NCBI GenBank assembly: GCA_017744935.1
Contig: JAGIAI010000020.1
Location: 62,001-126,000 of the forward strand
Source: Variovorax sp.
GTDB taxonomy: Bacteria > Pseudomonadota > Gammaproteobacteria > Burkholderiales > Burkholderiaceae_C
Length of the DNA: 64,000 nucleotides
Direction: 5' to 3'
This document shows positions 1 to 8,307 of this stretch, piece after piece. The notes beneath the pieces are model-generated. The model did no database searches. It was not told the origin of the DNA and was given only the letters and a program-made list of their open reading frames with translations. The stretch's first letter is position 1. Every line of letters starts with the position of its first letter. The translations under genes and the position numbers were made by a program.

Positions 1-955
1 TGCCCAGTCCGCCCACCGTGGCGAGCCCCATGTCCAGACGGCCGATGCCGCGCAGCACCATCTGCCCGAGCCCGCCAACGGCGATCATCGAAGCGATCAC
101 CATCATCGACAGCGACAGCATCAATGCCTGGTTGATGCCCGCCATGATGGACGGCATGGCCAGTGGCAGTTGAACCTTCACGAGCATCTGCCAGGGCGAT
201 GCACCGTACGCCCGCGCCGCTTCGATCAGGTCGGACTGGACCTGACGCAAGCCAAGGCTGGTGAGGCGCACCAGTGGTGCCAACGCGAAGATGATGGTCA
301 CGATCACCCCCGGCACGTCGCCGATACCGAACAGCATCACGACCGGAACCAGATAGACAAAGGCCGGGGTGGTCTGCATCGCGTCGAGCACCGGGCGCAT
401 CAACGCCTGCGCGCGATCGCTGCTGGCGAGCAGAACGCCGAGCGGCAAGCCGATGACGAGGCAGAAGACCAGCGAGGTCAATACCAGCGACAGGGTGACC
501 ATCGCCTCGGGCCAGATGCCGAGCGTCGCGACGCCGAGCAGGGAGAGCACGGTCCCGAACGCGATGGTGCGCCCTGCAAACTGCCAGGCGAGAAGTCCGA
601 TCAACACGATCATCGGCAGCGTCGGCATGGCGCCCAGAAGGCCTTGCATCCACGCCAGGGTGCCGTCGATCGGAAGCCGCACGCTCTGGAAGAACGGGCG
701 GAAGTGCTCGACGGCCCAACCCAGACCCTGGTTGATCCAGGACTCGATGGGCAAGGAACCGTCCCAAAGCCGATGCAGGTGGAACCCGTCGACCTGGGCT
801 GGGGCGACCGGCGCATCGAGCCAGGAGAGGTTCGAAGACGCATCCGTCGAAGCGGACATGGCCTGCCAGGGATCGACAAACGTCTGCGTCTGCATGGCAG
901 TCGTGGTGGCGTCGATCGCTGTGGCGAGTTCGGGCGGCAATGCGATGTCGTTCAT
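1..955 (-). CDS. proW: Glycine betaine/L-proline ABC transporter permease ProW (3' end outside window)
   Basis: Inner-membrane permease of an osmoprotectant (glycine betaine/proline) importer. About 318 residues are visible before the window edge. After a polar N-terminal region of roughly 100 residues come several hydrophobic spans, and then the ABC permease coupling segment, seen here as [12 protein letters not shown] followed by [17 protein letters not shown]. This is the classic EAA loop that contacts the ATPase. A further segment, [12 protein letters not shown], is typical of ProW. The ATG lies 18 nt after the proV stop, so the two genes are surely co-transcribed. The substrate-binding subunit ProX is not visible and would be expected beyond the left edge. 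Choice of substrate among betaine, proline and choline cannot be read from sequence. Confidence 0.93.
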   Translation of the reverse strand, partial: MNDIALPPELATAIDATTTAMQTQTFVDPWQAMSASTDASSNLSWLDAPVAPAQVDGFHLHRLWDGSLPIESWINQGLGWAVEHFRPFFQSVRLPIDGTLAWMQGLLGAMPTLPMIVLIGLLAWQFAGRTIAFGTVLSLLGVATLGIWPEAMVTLSLVLTSLVFCLVIGLPLGVLLASSDRAQALMRPVLDAMQTTPAFVYLVPVVMLFGIGDVPGVIVTIIFALAPLVRLTSLGLRQVQSDLIEAARAYGASPWQMLVKVQLPLAMPSIMAGINQALMLSLSMMVIASMIAVGGLGQMVLRGIGRLDMGLATVGGLG

Positions 956-973
956 GGTGATGATCCTTCGAAG

Positions 974-2239
974 TCAGAGCGCCTGTGCGACGGCGGGCTG
1001 GGTGATGACGGCCGGGGTGACGGCGCCGGGCGCTTCGAGCGGCGGCGTGTCGCAGTCCAGGAAGCTCAACAAGGTGGTCTTGCTGATGGCGCCGCAGAAG
1101 CGACCATCGCTTGCAACGACGGGCACCGCGCAGACGGCTTGCGCAACTTGTCCGAAGAGACCGGCAACGGGTGCATCCGCAGCGATCGGGTTCAACGCGT
1201 CGAGGAAGGCATGTCGAAGTCCCAGCGGCCCCGAGTGGCCATCGAGCGCTGCGCGCAAGGAGTCTGCTGACACCGTGCCCAGATAGCGGCGATCGGGGCT
1301 CACGACATAGGCATGCTCGCGGTCCTGGTCCTCCAGCAGCTTCAGCGCGGCACGCGCACCGCGATCGGTGTGCTCCGAAACGATGGTCAGCGACTTGCGC
1401 GCGATGTCGGAAGCCTTGAAGACAGCCGCAGCATCCACGCCGCGGACAAAGCTGCGCACGTAGTCGTTGGCCGGGCTTCGCAGGATCTCGTCCGGTGTGC
1501 CGATCTGGATGACCTGGCCGTCCTTCATGATCGCGATGCGATCGCCGATGCGCATTGCTTCGTCGAGGTCGTGCGAGATGAAGACGATGGTGCGGCGCTG
1601 CACTTGCTGCAGTCGCAGCAGCTCCGACTGCATCTCGGACCGGATGATCGGGTCGAGCGCAGAGAAGGCTTCGTCCATCAACAGGATCGATGGATTGGAT
1701 GCAAGCGCACGGGCGAGACCGACGCGCTGCTGCATGCCGCCCGAGAGCTCATCGGGATAGCTCTCGCCCCACCCCGCCAGGCCGACCTGCTCCAGAGCCT
1801 GCTCCGCCTGATCGAGCCGCTCTTTCTTGCCGACGCCCGCGAGGTCGAGACCGAAGGCGGCGTTCTCGCGAACCGTCATGTGCGGCATCAACGCAAAGGA
1901 CTGGAACACCATGCTGATGTCCTTGCGCCGCAGCGTGCGCAGCTCCGCGTCAGAGTGGCTGTTGATGTCCGCACCGTCGATCACGATGCGGCCCGCTGTC
2001 GGCTCGATCAGGCGGTTGAGCAGGCGCACCAGCGTCGACTTGCCCGAACCCGAAAGACCCATGATCACGAAGATCTCGCCTGCATGAATCTCGAAGGTGG
2101 CGTCGAACACGCCGATCGACTGTCCTGACTTCGCGAGGATTTCCTTCTTTGAATATCCTTGGCGAACCAGCTTCAGTGCCTGGTTCGGTTGGTCGCCGAA
2201 GACCTTGAAAACGTGGTCGATGAGAATCGATTTGGCCAT
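974..2239 (-). CDS. proV: Glycine betaine/L-proline ABC transporter ATP-binding protein ProV
   Basis: Cytoplasmic ATPase that powers the ProW permease for uptake of compatible solutes under osmotic stress. The 421 residues match the family length. Visible motifs are Walker A GLSGSGKST (61-69), signature LSGGMQQRV (165-173) and Walker B ILLMDEAFSALD (185-196). The long N-terminal lead-in before the P-loop and two C-terminal CBS-like repeats (about 270-390) are characteristic of ProV/OpuAA; CBS domains in this family sense ionic strength. The start is supported by an AAGGAG ribosome-binding site 8 nt upstream. First gene of the visible operon; proW follows after 18 nt. Confidence 0.95.
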   Translation of the reverse strand: MAKSILIDHVFKVFGDQPNQALKLVRQGYSKKEILAKSGQSIGVFDATFEIHAGEIFVIMGLSGSGKSTLVRLLNRLIEPTAGRIVIDGADINSHSDAELRTLRRKDISMVFQSFALMPHMTVRENAAFGLDLAGVGKKERLDQAEQALEQVGLAGWGESYPDELSGGMQQRVGLARALASNPSILLMDEAFSALDPIIRSEMQSELLRLQQVQRRTIVFISHDLDEAMRIGDRIAIMKDGQVIQIGTPDEILRSPANDYVRSFVRGVDAAAVFKASDIARKSLTIVSEHTDRGARAALKLLEDQDREHAYVVSPDRRYLGTVSADSLRAALDGHSGPLGLRHAFLDALNPIAADAPVAGLFGQVAQAVCAVPVVASDGRFCGAISKTTLLSFLDCDTPPLEAPGAVTPAVITQPAVAQAL

Positions 2240-2616
2240 TGGCCGATCTCCTTGTTGGAAGGTGGACAGGGAGTCGCCCCACGGGGGCGATCGAAGTCAT
2301 GCCCTCGGCCAATGAGATCCGGATGTCGCGTGCGAACGCCGGCGAACCTCAGCGGGAGCCGACAGGCACTGAAACGACTTGGAGACGAGACCAGTGCCCG
2401 CCGAATGCTTCAATGCGAAGCTGCGGGCCTGGTCGAGGGGCACAGCTTGATGAGCACGGCTTGACAAAGGGGCCAGAACACTCCGGCCAGCGGCCTGCGC
2501 TATGCGAGGCCAGAACCTGCACCGCGACGGGATTCGAACGTCCGCGAGTAGTGCCAGGTGAGACCGACCAGCACAGCAATGTGCCGATCGAAGGGTATGA
2601 ACTATAACTTTCCTGC
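2240..2616. other. Intergenic region upstream of proV, no convincing gene
   Basis: This 377-nt stretch carries the proV ribosome-binding site (AAGGAG on the minus strand near 2248) and presumably the proV promoter. No open frame has both a start signal and plausible protein composition. At about 2527-2540 the minus strand reads GTTCGAATCCCGTC, which resembles a tRNA T-loop and 3' T-stem. The matching 5' half and an acceptor stem are absent, so no tRNA gene is called. No clear sigma-70 hexamers were identified. Confidence 0.5.
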
Positions 2617-2934
2617 ATGGGTCGAGTCAAGTTGGGACGGCTCAAGCCCCTTGTTTCACCGGCCGATGAGCTCGCGCTCACTCGCTGCGGGCTCAAGGCG
2701 AGAGAGGCGGTTCGACATGAATACATCGACGATTGAAAGCAGATTGTTGCAACACCGCCGACCGGCAAGAGATCGAAAGGCGGAAGTCTTGCGCTATCGG
2801 TCACTGCCCAGTGCAATGCATCCGGGCAGGTCAACCTGGATGAACTTCCCGAACGTGCGCCTCAAGACTACTTCTTCGCGCGCGCGATGACCGGTCGCGA
2901 ATTCGCCTATCCGATCGTGGCCCGCCGTGTCTGA
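2617..2934 (+). pseudogene. Possible remnant of a small gene, interrupted by TGA at 2734
   Basis: Reading from the ATG at 2617 gives 39 plausible residues (starting MGRVKLGRLKPL) and then TGA at 2734-2736. The same frame stays open for a further 65 codons to TGA at 2932. The last part, containing DELPERAPQDYFFARAM and ending PIVARRV, has codon use and composition like real protein, while the middle part has lower GC at third positions. No start codon with a ribosome-binding site lies after the internal stop. It could be a decayed small hypothetical gene, a short 39-residue gene, or chance. No family was recognised. Confidence 0.3.
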
Positions 2935-2948
2935 TCCGTCCGTGGGTT

Positions 2949-3548
2949 CTATGGGCAGCGCACCGAGATCCATTGCGCCCACTTCGCCGCCCCTACCGCC
3001 CGTGCGGCGTCGTCGCGAGTGTTCGGGTCGTATGCGCCGAGCGATTGCCACAGAGTCGCCCAGTCGCCCGCTTCGGGCATCGCGCAGACCAGCGTCTGGA
3101 CCACCAGGAACGCGCGCTGCCGCGTGACTGGATGCGGCGCGTCGAGCAGTGGTGCAACCGAGGGCAGCACGTCGCGCCCGCGCGCAATCAGCACGTACGT
3201 CGCGATGGTGTGCGGCGTATGCAGCACGTCAGGATAGTCATCGATGGTGCGCACCAGCGCATCGAGCGAGCGCCAGTCGCCGATCGCCGCCAGCGCCTGC
3301 GCGGCGCGGCCGCGAACGAGCGGCTCGGCGTCCGACAGCGCATCGGCCAACGCATCGGCCGCGGCAGGGTCGCCGGTCTCGGCAAGCCCCTCGGCGGACT
3401 TCTCGCGTACGTCTGCATCCGCGCTTGCCAGTCCGCGCAGAAAAACCGGCGTCGATGCACGCCCCGCGATCACGAGCGCGGTGTACGCACTCGCACGGTC
3501 GGCCGGGTCCGCCGCGTCGAGTCCGCCGAGGTCCGTCGGGGTGTTCAT
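2949..3548 (-). CDS. HEAT-repeat protein
   Basis: A 199-residue, Ala/Asp-rich protein made largely of HEAT/PBS-lyase-type helical repeats. Examples are VREKSAEGLAETGDPAAADAL and LVRGRAAQALAAIGDWRSLDAL, at roughly residues 48-100. Such repeats form a curved solenoid for protein-protein contact, and no catalytic motif is apparent. No signal peptide or membrane segment is seen, so it is probably cytoplasmic. It lies 22 nt after the DedA-family gene and may be the last member of a glpM-dedA-HEAT transcription unit. The specific partner is unknown. Confidence 0.8.
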   Translation of the reverse strand: MNTPTDLGGLDAADPADRASAYTALVIAGRASTPVFLRGLASADADVREKSAEGLAETGDPAAADALADALSDAEPLVRGRAAQALAAIGDWRSLDALVRTIDDYPDVLHTPHTIATYVLIARGRDVLPSVAPLLDAPHPVTRQRAFLVVQTLVCAMPEAGDWATLWQSLGAYDPNTRDDAARAVGAAKWAQWISVRCP

Positions 3549-3570
3549 TGTCTCGCTCCTGAATCGGACG

Positions 3571-4140
3571 CTAGCGCGCAGCCGCCCGCGACCGCCGCCA
3601 TCGACGGACCAACGTGATGACGATCGCAGCCCCCACGATCAGCACGGTGCCGATCAGCTCGATCCGCTCCACATCGCCAATCAACGCATCGAGCGCGGAG
3701 CCGAACAAGAAGCCGACGGAGCCCACCAACGGCGCCCACAGCAGCGCACCGAGGAAATTGAAGGTGGCAAAGCGGCGCGGCGGCATGTGCATGGCGCCGA
3801 TCGCGACGGGGCCGGCGATGCGCAATCCGTACACAAAACGCACGCCCATCACCACCAGCGCGTCATAGCGCTTCAACGAGGCCGCGACGCGCTGCGCACG
3901 CTGCGCCAGAGCGGGCAGGCGTGCGAGCAGCGCGGGGCCCCGGTAGCGGCCGATCCAGTAGAAGAGCTGATCTCCGAGCGTCGCGCCAAACACCGCGACC
4001 GCGAGGGTCAGGGGCACCGAAAGATGGCCGTGGTGGCAGGCAAATCCCGCCAGGATGAGGATCGTCTCGCCCTCCAGCAGGCAGCCGATGAAGACGGCCA
4101 GATAGCCGTAGTCAGCAAGTAGTTGAAGAATGAACGGCAT
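3571..4140 (-). CDS. DedA-family membrane protein (VTT domain)
   Basis: Integral inner-membrane protein of the DedA/VTT family, members of which act as lipid scramblases or flippases and support envelope homeostasis. The 189 residues start MPFILQLLADYGYLAVF. Visible family features are the acidic GCLLEGETILILAG segment (about 19-32), the FGATLGDQLFYWIGRYRG motif (about 50-67), and a conserved Arg region R-F-V-Y-G-L-R near residue 100, followed by two C-terminal membrane spans. A longer frame exists upstream, but the first 41 codons have the composition of an antisense shadow, so the internal ATG at 4140 was chosen. Neighbours are glpM upstream (44 nt) and the HEAT-repeat gene downstream. Confidence 0.87.
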   Translation of the reverse strand: MPFILQLLADYGYLAVFIGCLLEGETILILAGFACHHGHLSVPLTLAVAVFGATLGDQLFYWIGRYRGPALLARLPALAQRAQRVAASLKRYDALVVMGVRFVYGLRIAGPVAIGAMHMPPRRFATFNFLGALLWAPLVGSVGFLFGSALDALIGDVERIELIGTVLIVGAAIVITLVRRWRRSRAAAR

Positions 4141-4183
4141 GCGAGCGCACTCCTCCGTGTCGCGCGCATTGTGCGCCCAATGC

Positions 4184-4531
4184 TCAACCGAGGCTGGAAC
4201 TCCACTGGGACCAGAGGCCGAGCAGCACCGCCGCGCCCACGCACCACGCCACGGTCGCCGCAATCAGCGTGACCGGCAGCGAAGTCTTCACGCTGAGCCA
4301 ATACACCACCGCAAGATAGATCGCATAGGGCACCAATGACAGCAGCCCGAAGAGCGCGGTGGTGCGCAAGTCGGCCGCCGAGCGCTCCGTGCCCACGATG
4401 TAGTGCGCGATCAGCGCGAAGGTGGGAAAGAGCGGCACGAGGCCGGCGATATAGAAGTTCTTCGTCTTCGACAGCACCGCGATGAGAAGCACCGCGACGG
4501 CACCGAGGAGGCACTTGAAAAGCAGCGACAC
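4184..4531 (-). CDS. GlpM-family membrane protein
   Basis: A 115-residue protein with four predicted membrane spans. The segment KTKNFYIAGLVPLFPTFALI followed by AHYIVGTERS is the hallmark of the GlpM family, first noted beside glycerol genes in Pseudomonas; its biochemical role is unknown. The start codon is GTG (GTG TCG CTG CTT), since no ATG lies in a suitable position, and the ribosome-binding site is weak. Probably co-transcribed with the downstream dedA-like gene. The family call is firm, the function is not. Confidence 0.83.
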   Translation of the reverse strand: MSLLFKCLLGAVAVLLIAVLSKTKNFYIAGLVPLFPTFALIAHYIVGTERSAADLRTTALFGLLSLVPYAIYLAVVYWLSVKTSLPVTLIAATVAWCVGAAVLLGLWSQWSSSLG

Positions 4532-4676
4532 GGGATGTAAGACAGAGACGGGGGGAATGGAGCGCCGATCTTAAGTGCTACCTCGACTGAGGGATGCAAG
4601 TCCTCGATCGCGCGCCTATGCTGATACCCACAACAACACGGGCGGTCAGGTCAAGCAGACGCATAGGGGGTACGCC

Positions 4677-5003
4677 ATGAAGCTCGTTCGGGCTCTTTCC
4701 CTTTCGATGGCCACGCTGGCCGGCGTGGCGTCCCAATCCACACTTGCGGATCCTCAGCGTGCCCAGGTGGCCGAGCTGAAGACCGTCTACCTCACCTGCG
4801 AGCAAGCCGCGAGCCGCACGATCCTGGACATGGCGGCTGCGGCCTTCTGCTCGCGCTACGCGGAAGAACTGCTCCGGCGGGGCTTCGCCGGGGATTTCAA
4901 CCAACTGCTCGCATGGTGGCGTGAAGCCAGGAACGAGGCGATTGCCGTCGAAGGCGGCACGCCTGACGCCACTGATGAGCAGGGGTCGCCAACCACCCAC
5001 TGA
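4677..5003 (+). CDS. Small exported protein of unknown function
   Basis: A 108-residue protein starting MKLVRALSLSMATLAGVASQ, a typical Sec signal peptide with cleavage likely near residue 24 (STLA-DP). The mature part carries two Cys residues (in TCEQAA and FCSRYAEELL) that could form a disulphide in the periplasm, plus an acidic, disordered tail. An AGGGGG ribosome-binding site 7 nt before the ATG at 4677 supports this start over the in-frame one further upstream. No family was recognised; a periplasmic location is inferred from the signal peptide only. Confidence 0.72.
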   Translation: MKLVRALSLSMATLAGVASQSTLADPQRAQVAELKTVYLTCEQAASRTILDMAAAAFCSRYAEELLRRGFAGDFNQLLAWWREARNEAIAVEGGTPDATDEQGSPTTH

Positions 5004-5086
5004 CGTCGGGTGCATCGGCAATTGCACGCGCGCCGGCCGCCGCGCGGCGCAAGAATGGCGCGTTCCAACGTTCCGAAGGACGCGCC

Positions 5087-5461
5087 ATGCTGCAGCAATC
5101 GCCTCTTTACGCCTACATCCCGGCCAAGGACCTTGCACGGGCCCGACAGTTCTACGAAGGCAAGCTCGGGTTCAAGCCGAAGGCCGAAATCGCGGGCGGC
5201 GTGCACTACGACTTCGGCGGCGGCACCGGCGCCTTCCTCTATCCGACACCGAACGCAGGCACGTCCCAGGCCAGTCAGGCCTTCTGGCAGGTGGCGGACA
5301 TCCGCAAGGAAGTGGCCGAACTGAAGGGCCGTGGCGTGGTGTTCGAGAACTACGACATGCCTGGCAAGGATGCCGATGGCATCGTCACCAACGGCGGCGC
5401 GAAGGCCGCGTGGTTCAAGGACAGCGAAGGCAACATCATGGCGGTGATCCAGAGCGCCTGA
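5087..5461 (+). CDS. VOC-family (glyoxalase/bleomycin-resistance-like) protein
   Basis: A 124-residue single-domain protein of the vicinal oxygen chelate fold. It opens LYAYIPAKDLARARQFYEGKLGFKP, the typical first beta-alpha-beta-beta module, and ends WFKDSEGNIMAVIQ, the usual C-terminal strand where a metal-binding Glu would sit. A GAAGGA ribosome-binding site precedes the ATG. Such short proteins normally dimerise; members range from dioxygenases to antibiotic-binding proteins, so the substrate cannot be assigned. It is convergent with the EVE-domain gene, 17 nt apart. Confidence 0.88.
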   Translation: MLQQSPLYAYIPAKDLARARQFYEGKLGFKPKAEIAGGVHYDFGGGTGAFLYPTPNAGTSQASQAFWQVADIRKEVAELKGRGVVFENYDMPGKDADGIVTNGGAKAAWFKDSEGNIMAVIQSA

Positions 5462-5478
5462 GCCCTGGCGCGGCCTTC

Positions 5479-5943
5479 TCAGGCAAGCAGCTCTTCGGTG
5501 ATCACCTTCCAGTGCTTCTCGTCGACCGGCGTGATCGACAGCCGGTTGCCCTTGCGCAGCACGATCATGTCGGCCAGTGCAGGATTGGCCCGCATCTCGG
5601 GCAACGAAAGCAGTTTGGTCTTGCGCAGCGCCTTCACGTCGACGAGGATCCAGCGCGGCGATTCGGTCTTGGAGTCGGCGTCGTAGTACGGTGATTTCGG
5701 ATCGAACTGCGTCGGGTCGGTCTTGGGCCCCGAGACGACGCGCGCAATGCCGACGATGCCCGGCTGCGGACAACTGGAGTGATAGAACAGCACGCCGTCA
5801 CCGACCTGCATGACTTCCTTCATGTACTTGCGCGCCTGGAAGCCGCGCACGCCGGTCCACCCCACCGTGGAGTCGGGCGCGGCGATCGCGTCGTCGATCG
5901 AGACATCGTCGGGTTCGGATTTCATCAGCCAGTACTGGGTCAT
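5479..5943 (-). CDS. EVE-domain protein (thymocyte nuclear protein 1 family)
   Basis: A 154-residue protein consisting of a single EVE domain, a PUA-like fold thought to bind modified nucleobases in DNA or RNA. Diagnostic segments are YWLMKSEPDDVSIDD at the N-terminus, WTGVRGFQARKYMKEV (about 29-44), VLFYHSSCPQPGIVGIARVV (about 51-70) and the LRKGNRLSITPV C-terminal strand. Its ATG overlaps the stop of the upstream IlvD/Edd dehydratase gene by ATGA, so translation is probably coupled. The biological reason for that pairing is unknown. Confidence 0.9.
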   Translation of the reverse strand: MTQYWLMKSEPDDVSIDDAIAAPDSTVGWTGVRGFQARKYMKEVMQVGDGVLFYHSSCPQPGIVGIARVVSGPKTDPTQFDPKSPYYDADSKTESPRWILVDVKALRKTKLLSLPEMRANPALADMIVLRKGNRLSITPVDEKHWKVITEELLA

Positions 5944-7679
5944 GGTCCTGCCTTTTTGGGTGCGCGAAGGAAGTCGAAATCAGCCCCCTGGTCGGCCTGC
6001 GTGACCGACTGGAGGAAGAGCTTGCGATAACCGCGCTCGGCGGTGGGCTCGGTGATGGGACATTCGCGAGCGCGGCGCGCCAACTCCTCATCGGTGACCA
6101 GCAGCGAGAGCTCGCGGTTCGCCACGCTCAGGCGAATGCGGTCGCCGCTGCGCACATGGGCCAGCGGTCCGCCCACCGCGGATTCCGGCGTAACGTGCAG
6201 CACGATGGTGCCGAAGGCGGTGCCGCTCATGCGGCCGTCGGAAATGCGAACGATGTCTTTCACGCCCGCGCGCGCGAGCTTGCGCGGAATCGGCATGTAG
6301 CCCGCCTCGGGCATGCCCGGTGCGCCCTTGGGGCCGATGTTCTTGAGCACGAGGATGTCGCCACGCGTCACGTCGAGATCGTCGCTGTCGATGCGGCGCG
6401 CGAGGTCTTCGAGGTTCTCGAACACCACCGCCCTGCCCTCATGCTCCATGAGTTGCGCATCCGCTGCCGACTGCTTGATGATCGCGCCCCCCGGTGCGAG
6501 ATTGCCGCGCAGCACCGCGATGCCGCCCTGCGGATAGATCGGATTCGCGATGCTTCGCACCACGTCCTGCCTGAAGCCCGGGCCGGCGCGCTCGATCTCT
6601 TCGCCGAGCGTCCGGCCGGTGACGGTGAGCGCGTCGAGTCGCATCAGCGGCTTGAGCTCGCGCAGCAGCGTCGCCATGCCGCCGGCGGCGTGGAAGTCCT
6701 CCATGTAGTGCTGCCCGGAGGGCTTGAGGTCCAGCAGCACCGGCGTTTCGCGCCCCATGCGGTCGAGCGTTGCGAGATCGATGTCCAGCCCCATCCGACC
6801 CGCAATCGCCGCGAGATGCACGATGCCGTTGGTCGATCCGCCGATGGCCAGCAGCACACGCATCGCGTTCTCGAAAGCAGCTGGCGTGAGCACCTTGTCG
6901 ATGGTGAGCCGGTCGCGCGCGATCTGCACGGCTTGCGCGCCGGTCTGCTCGGCGATGCGGATGCGGTCCGCCGTGACCGCGGGCGGCGACGCTCCGCCCG
7001 GCACCGTCATGCCCATCGCCTCGGCGAGGCAGGCCATGGTGCTCGCGGTGCCCATCACCGAGCAGGTGCCGACGCTTGCGACGAGTTCGTTGTTGACCTC
7101 GGCCGTCTCGGCGGCGTCGATCTCTTCGGCGCGAAAGCGCGCCCAGTAGCGGCGGCAATCGGTGCAGGCGCCGACACGCTCGCCGCGATGGCTGCCGGTC
7201 AGCATCGAGCCGGTGATGAGCTGGATCGCCGGCAGGCCGGCCGATGCGGCGCCCATGAGCTGCGCAGGCACCGTCTTGTCGCAGCCGCCGATGAGCACCA
7301 CCGCGTCCATGGGCTGCGCGCGGATCATCTCCTCGGTGTCCATGGACATCAGGTTGCGCAGGTACATGCTGGTTGGCGCAGCGAAGCTCTCGTGGATCGA
7401 GATGGTCGGGAACTCCATCGGCAGCCCACCCGCGAGCATGACCCCGCGCTTGACTGCATCGATGAGCTGCGGCGCGTTGCCGTGGCACGGGTTGTAGGCG
7501 CTGCCGGTGTTGGCGATGCCGATCACCGGCCGATCAAGCGCGGCGTCGGTGAAGCCGGCGCCCTTGATGAAGGCCTTGCGCAGAAAGAGCGAAAAGCCCT
7601 GGTCGCCGTAGCTGGTCAATCCCTTGCGCATGCCGCCGGTGTCGACGGAGTCATCAGGATCGAAGGGAGAACTGGACAT
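5940..7679 (-). CDS. IlvD/Edd-family dehydratase (sugar-acid dehydratase-like)
   Basis: Iron-sulphur dehydratase of the IlvD/Edd family, which removes water from dihydroxy acids or aldonic acids such as arabinonate, xylonate, gluconate or 2,3-dihydroxy-isovalerate. The 579 residues start MSSSPFDPDD. Cluster and substrate motifs are GGCDKTVPAQLMGA (about 125-138), ACTDCRRYW (about 167-175) and GTCSVMGTASTMACL (about 199-213). Overall form resembles the sugar-acid branch more than biosynthetic IlvD, but this is inference. The ATG at 7679 follows a GAGG ribosome-binding site; upstream in-frame codons look non-coding. It overlaps the EVE gene by 4 nt. The substrate is unassigned. Confidence 0.88.
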   Translation of the reverse strand: MSSSPFDPDDSVDTGGMRKGLTSYGDQGFSLFLRKAFIKGAGFTDAALDRPVIGIANTGSAYNPCHGNAPQLIDAVKRGVMLAGGLPMEFPTISIHESFAAPTSMYLRNLMSMDTEEMIRAQPMDAVVLIGGCDKTVPAQLMGAASAGLPAIQLITGSMLTGSHRGERVGACTDCRRYWARFRAEEIDAAETAEVNNELVASVGTCSVMGTASTMACLAEAMGMTVPGGASPPAVTADRIRIAEQTGAQAVQIARDRLTIDKVLTPAAFENAMRVLLAIGGSTNGIVHLAAIAGRMGLDIDLATLDRMGRETPVLLDLKPSGQHYMEDFHAAGGMATLLRELKPLMRLDALTVTGRTLGEEIERAGPGFRQDVVRSIANPIYPQGGIAVLRGNLAPGGAIIKQSAADAQLMEHEGRAVVFENLEDLARRIDSDDLDVTRGDILVLKNIGPKGAPGMPEAGYMPIPRKLARAGVKDIVRISDGRMSGTAFGTIVLHVTPESAVGGPLAHVRSGDRIRLSVANRELSLLVTDEELARRARECPITEPTAERGYRKLFLQSVTQADQGADFDFLRAPKKAGP

Positions 7680-7781
7680 GAAATGCCTCGGGAATCGTGT
7701 GAAGGAGGTTTGTACGCGATCCGCGCCTTGCTGCACACCGCTAAGCTCTCACCCCATGTGCGTCACACGGGGAAGCCGGAA

Positions 7782-8189
7782 ATGAATCGACAGCCCATGC
7801 GCAAACCGAAGCGGATCGCCGCCGGCATGATGCTGGCCATGCTCGCGACCAGCCTGCATGCGCAACAGCCAGTGCGCTGGCGCGGCGACTTCGTCTACTT
7901 TGCCGATTCGGCAATCTTCACCGACTGCAAGACCGGCCAGCGGTGGCCCGTGGCGCAGGCCGGCGACTATCTCGCGCTGGAGGAGGCCTACCTGCGCTGG
8001 CAGGGCGCGCCGAAGGCGCCGCTGCTTGCGAACTTCGACGGGCGCATCGAGGTCCGCGAACCGATGGAAGGCCCGGCACGCGAGCACATGGTGGTCGATC
8101 GATTCGTCTCGGTGCAGCCAGGCACGTCCTGCGAATCGCTCGCGATGCCCGGCGTCAAGGCTGCGCCGCAAGCAGGCGGGTCGATGTAA
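7782..8189 (+). CDS. Exported protein resembling the NlpE C-terminal OB domain
   Basis: A 135-residue protein with an N-terminal signal sequence (Arg/Lys-rich start, then GMMLAMLATSLHAQ). The mature part, RGDFVYFADSAIFTDCKTG followed by RWPVAQAGDYLALEEAYL and a LLANFDGRIEVREPMEG strand, strongly recalls the OB-fold C-terminal domain of NlpE-type envelope-stress lipoproteins. There is no lipobox Cys and no NlpE N-terminal domain. Two Cys residues in the mature protein could form a disulphide. The ATG at 7782 is preceded by a modest GGAA element; an in-frame ATG at 7797 is an alternative start. It is divergent from the dehydratase. Confidence 0.72.
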   Translation: MNRQPMRKPKRIAAGMMLAMLATSLHAQQPVRWRGDFVYFADSAIFTDCKTGQRWPVAQAGDYLALEEAYLRWQGAPKAPLLANFDGRIEVREPMEGPAREHMVVDRFVSVQPGTSCESLAMPGVKAAPQAGGSM

Positions 8190-8307
8190 CAAAGTCTCTC
8201 CCGATCGCCTGTCGTGGCGGAATGCGCACGTCTTCGGATTTTGTGAAACATGCCGATCGCAGAATCCGCCGGTCCCATATCCCTTCAACCACTCAGCGGA
8301 GTTATTC

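Noticed and set aside
2520-2560. tRNA-like T-loop GTTCGAATCCCGTC on the minus strand
   Set aside because: No pairing 5' T-stem half, acceptor stem or anticodon arm is found nearby, so it is at most a fragment.
2734-2736. TGA read as selenocysteine joining the two halves of the 2617-2934 frame
   Set aside because: No SECIS-like hairpin was seen after the TGA and the product resembles no selenoprotein; decay is simpler.
6156-7781. Long open frame on the plus strand opposite the dehydratase
   Set aside because: His/Arg/Ala-rich translation typical of a high-GC antisense shadow; the minus-strand enzyme has all family motifs.
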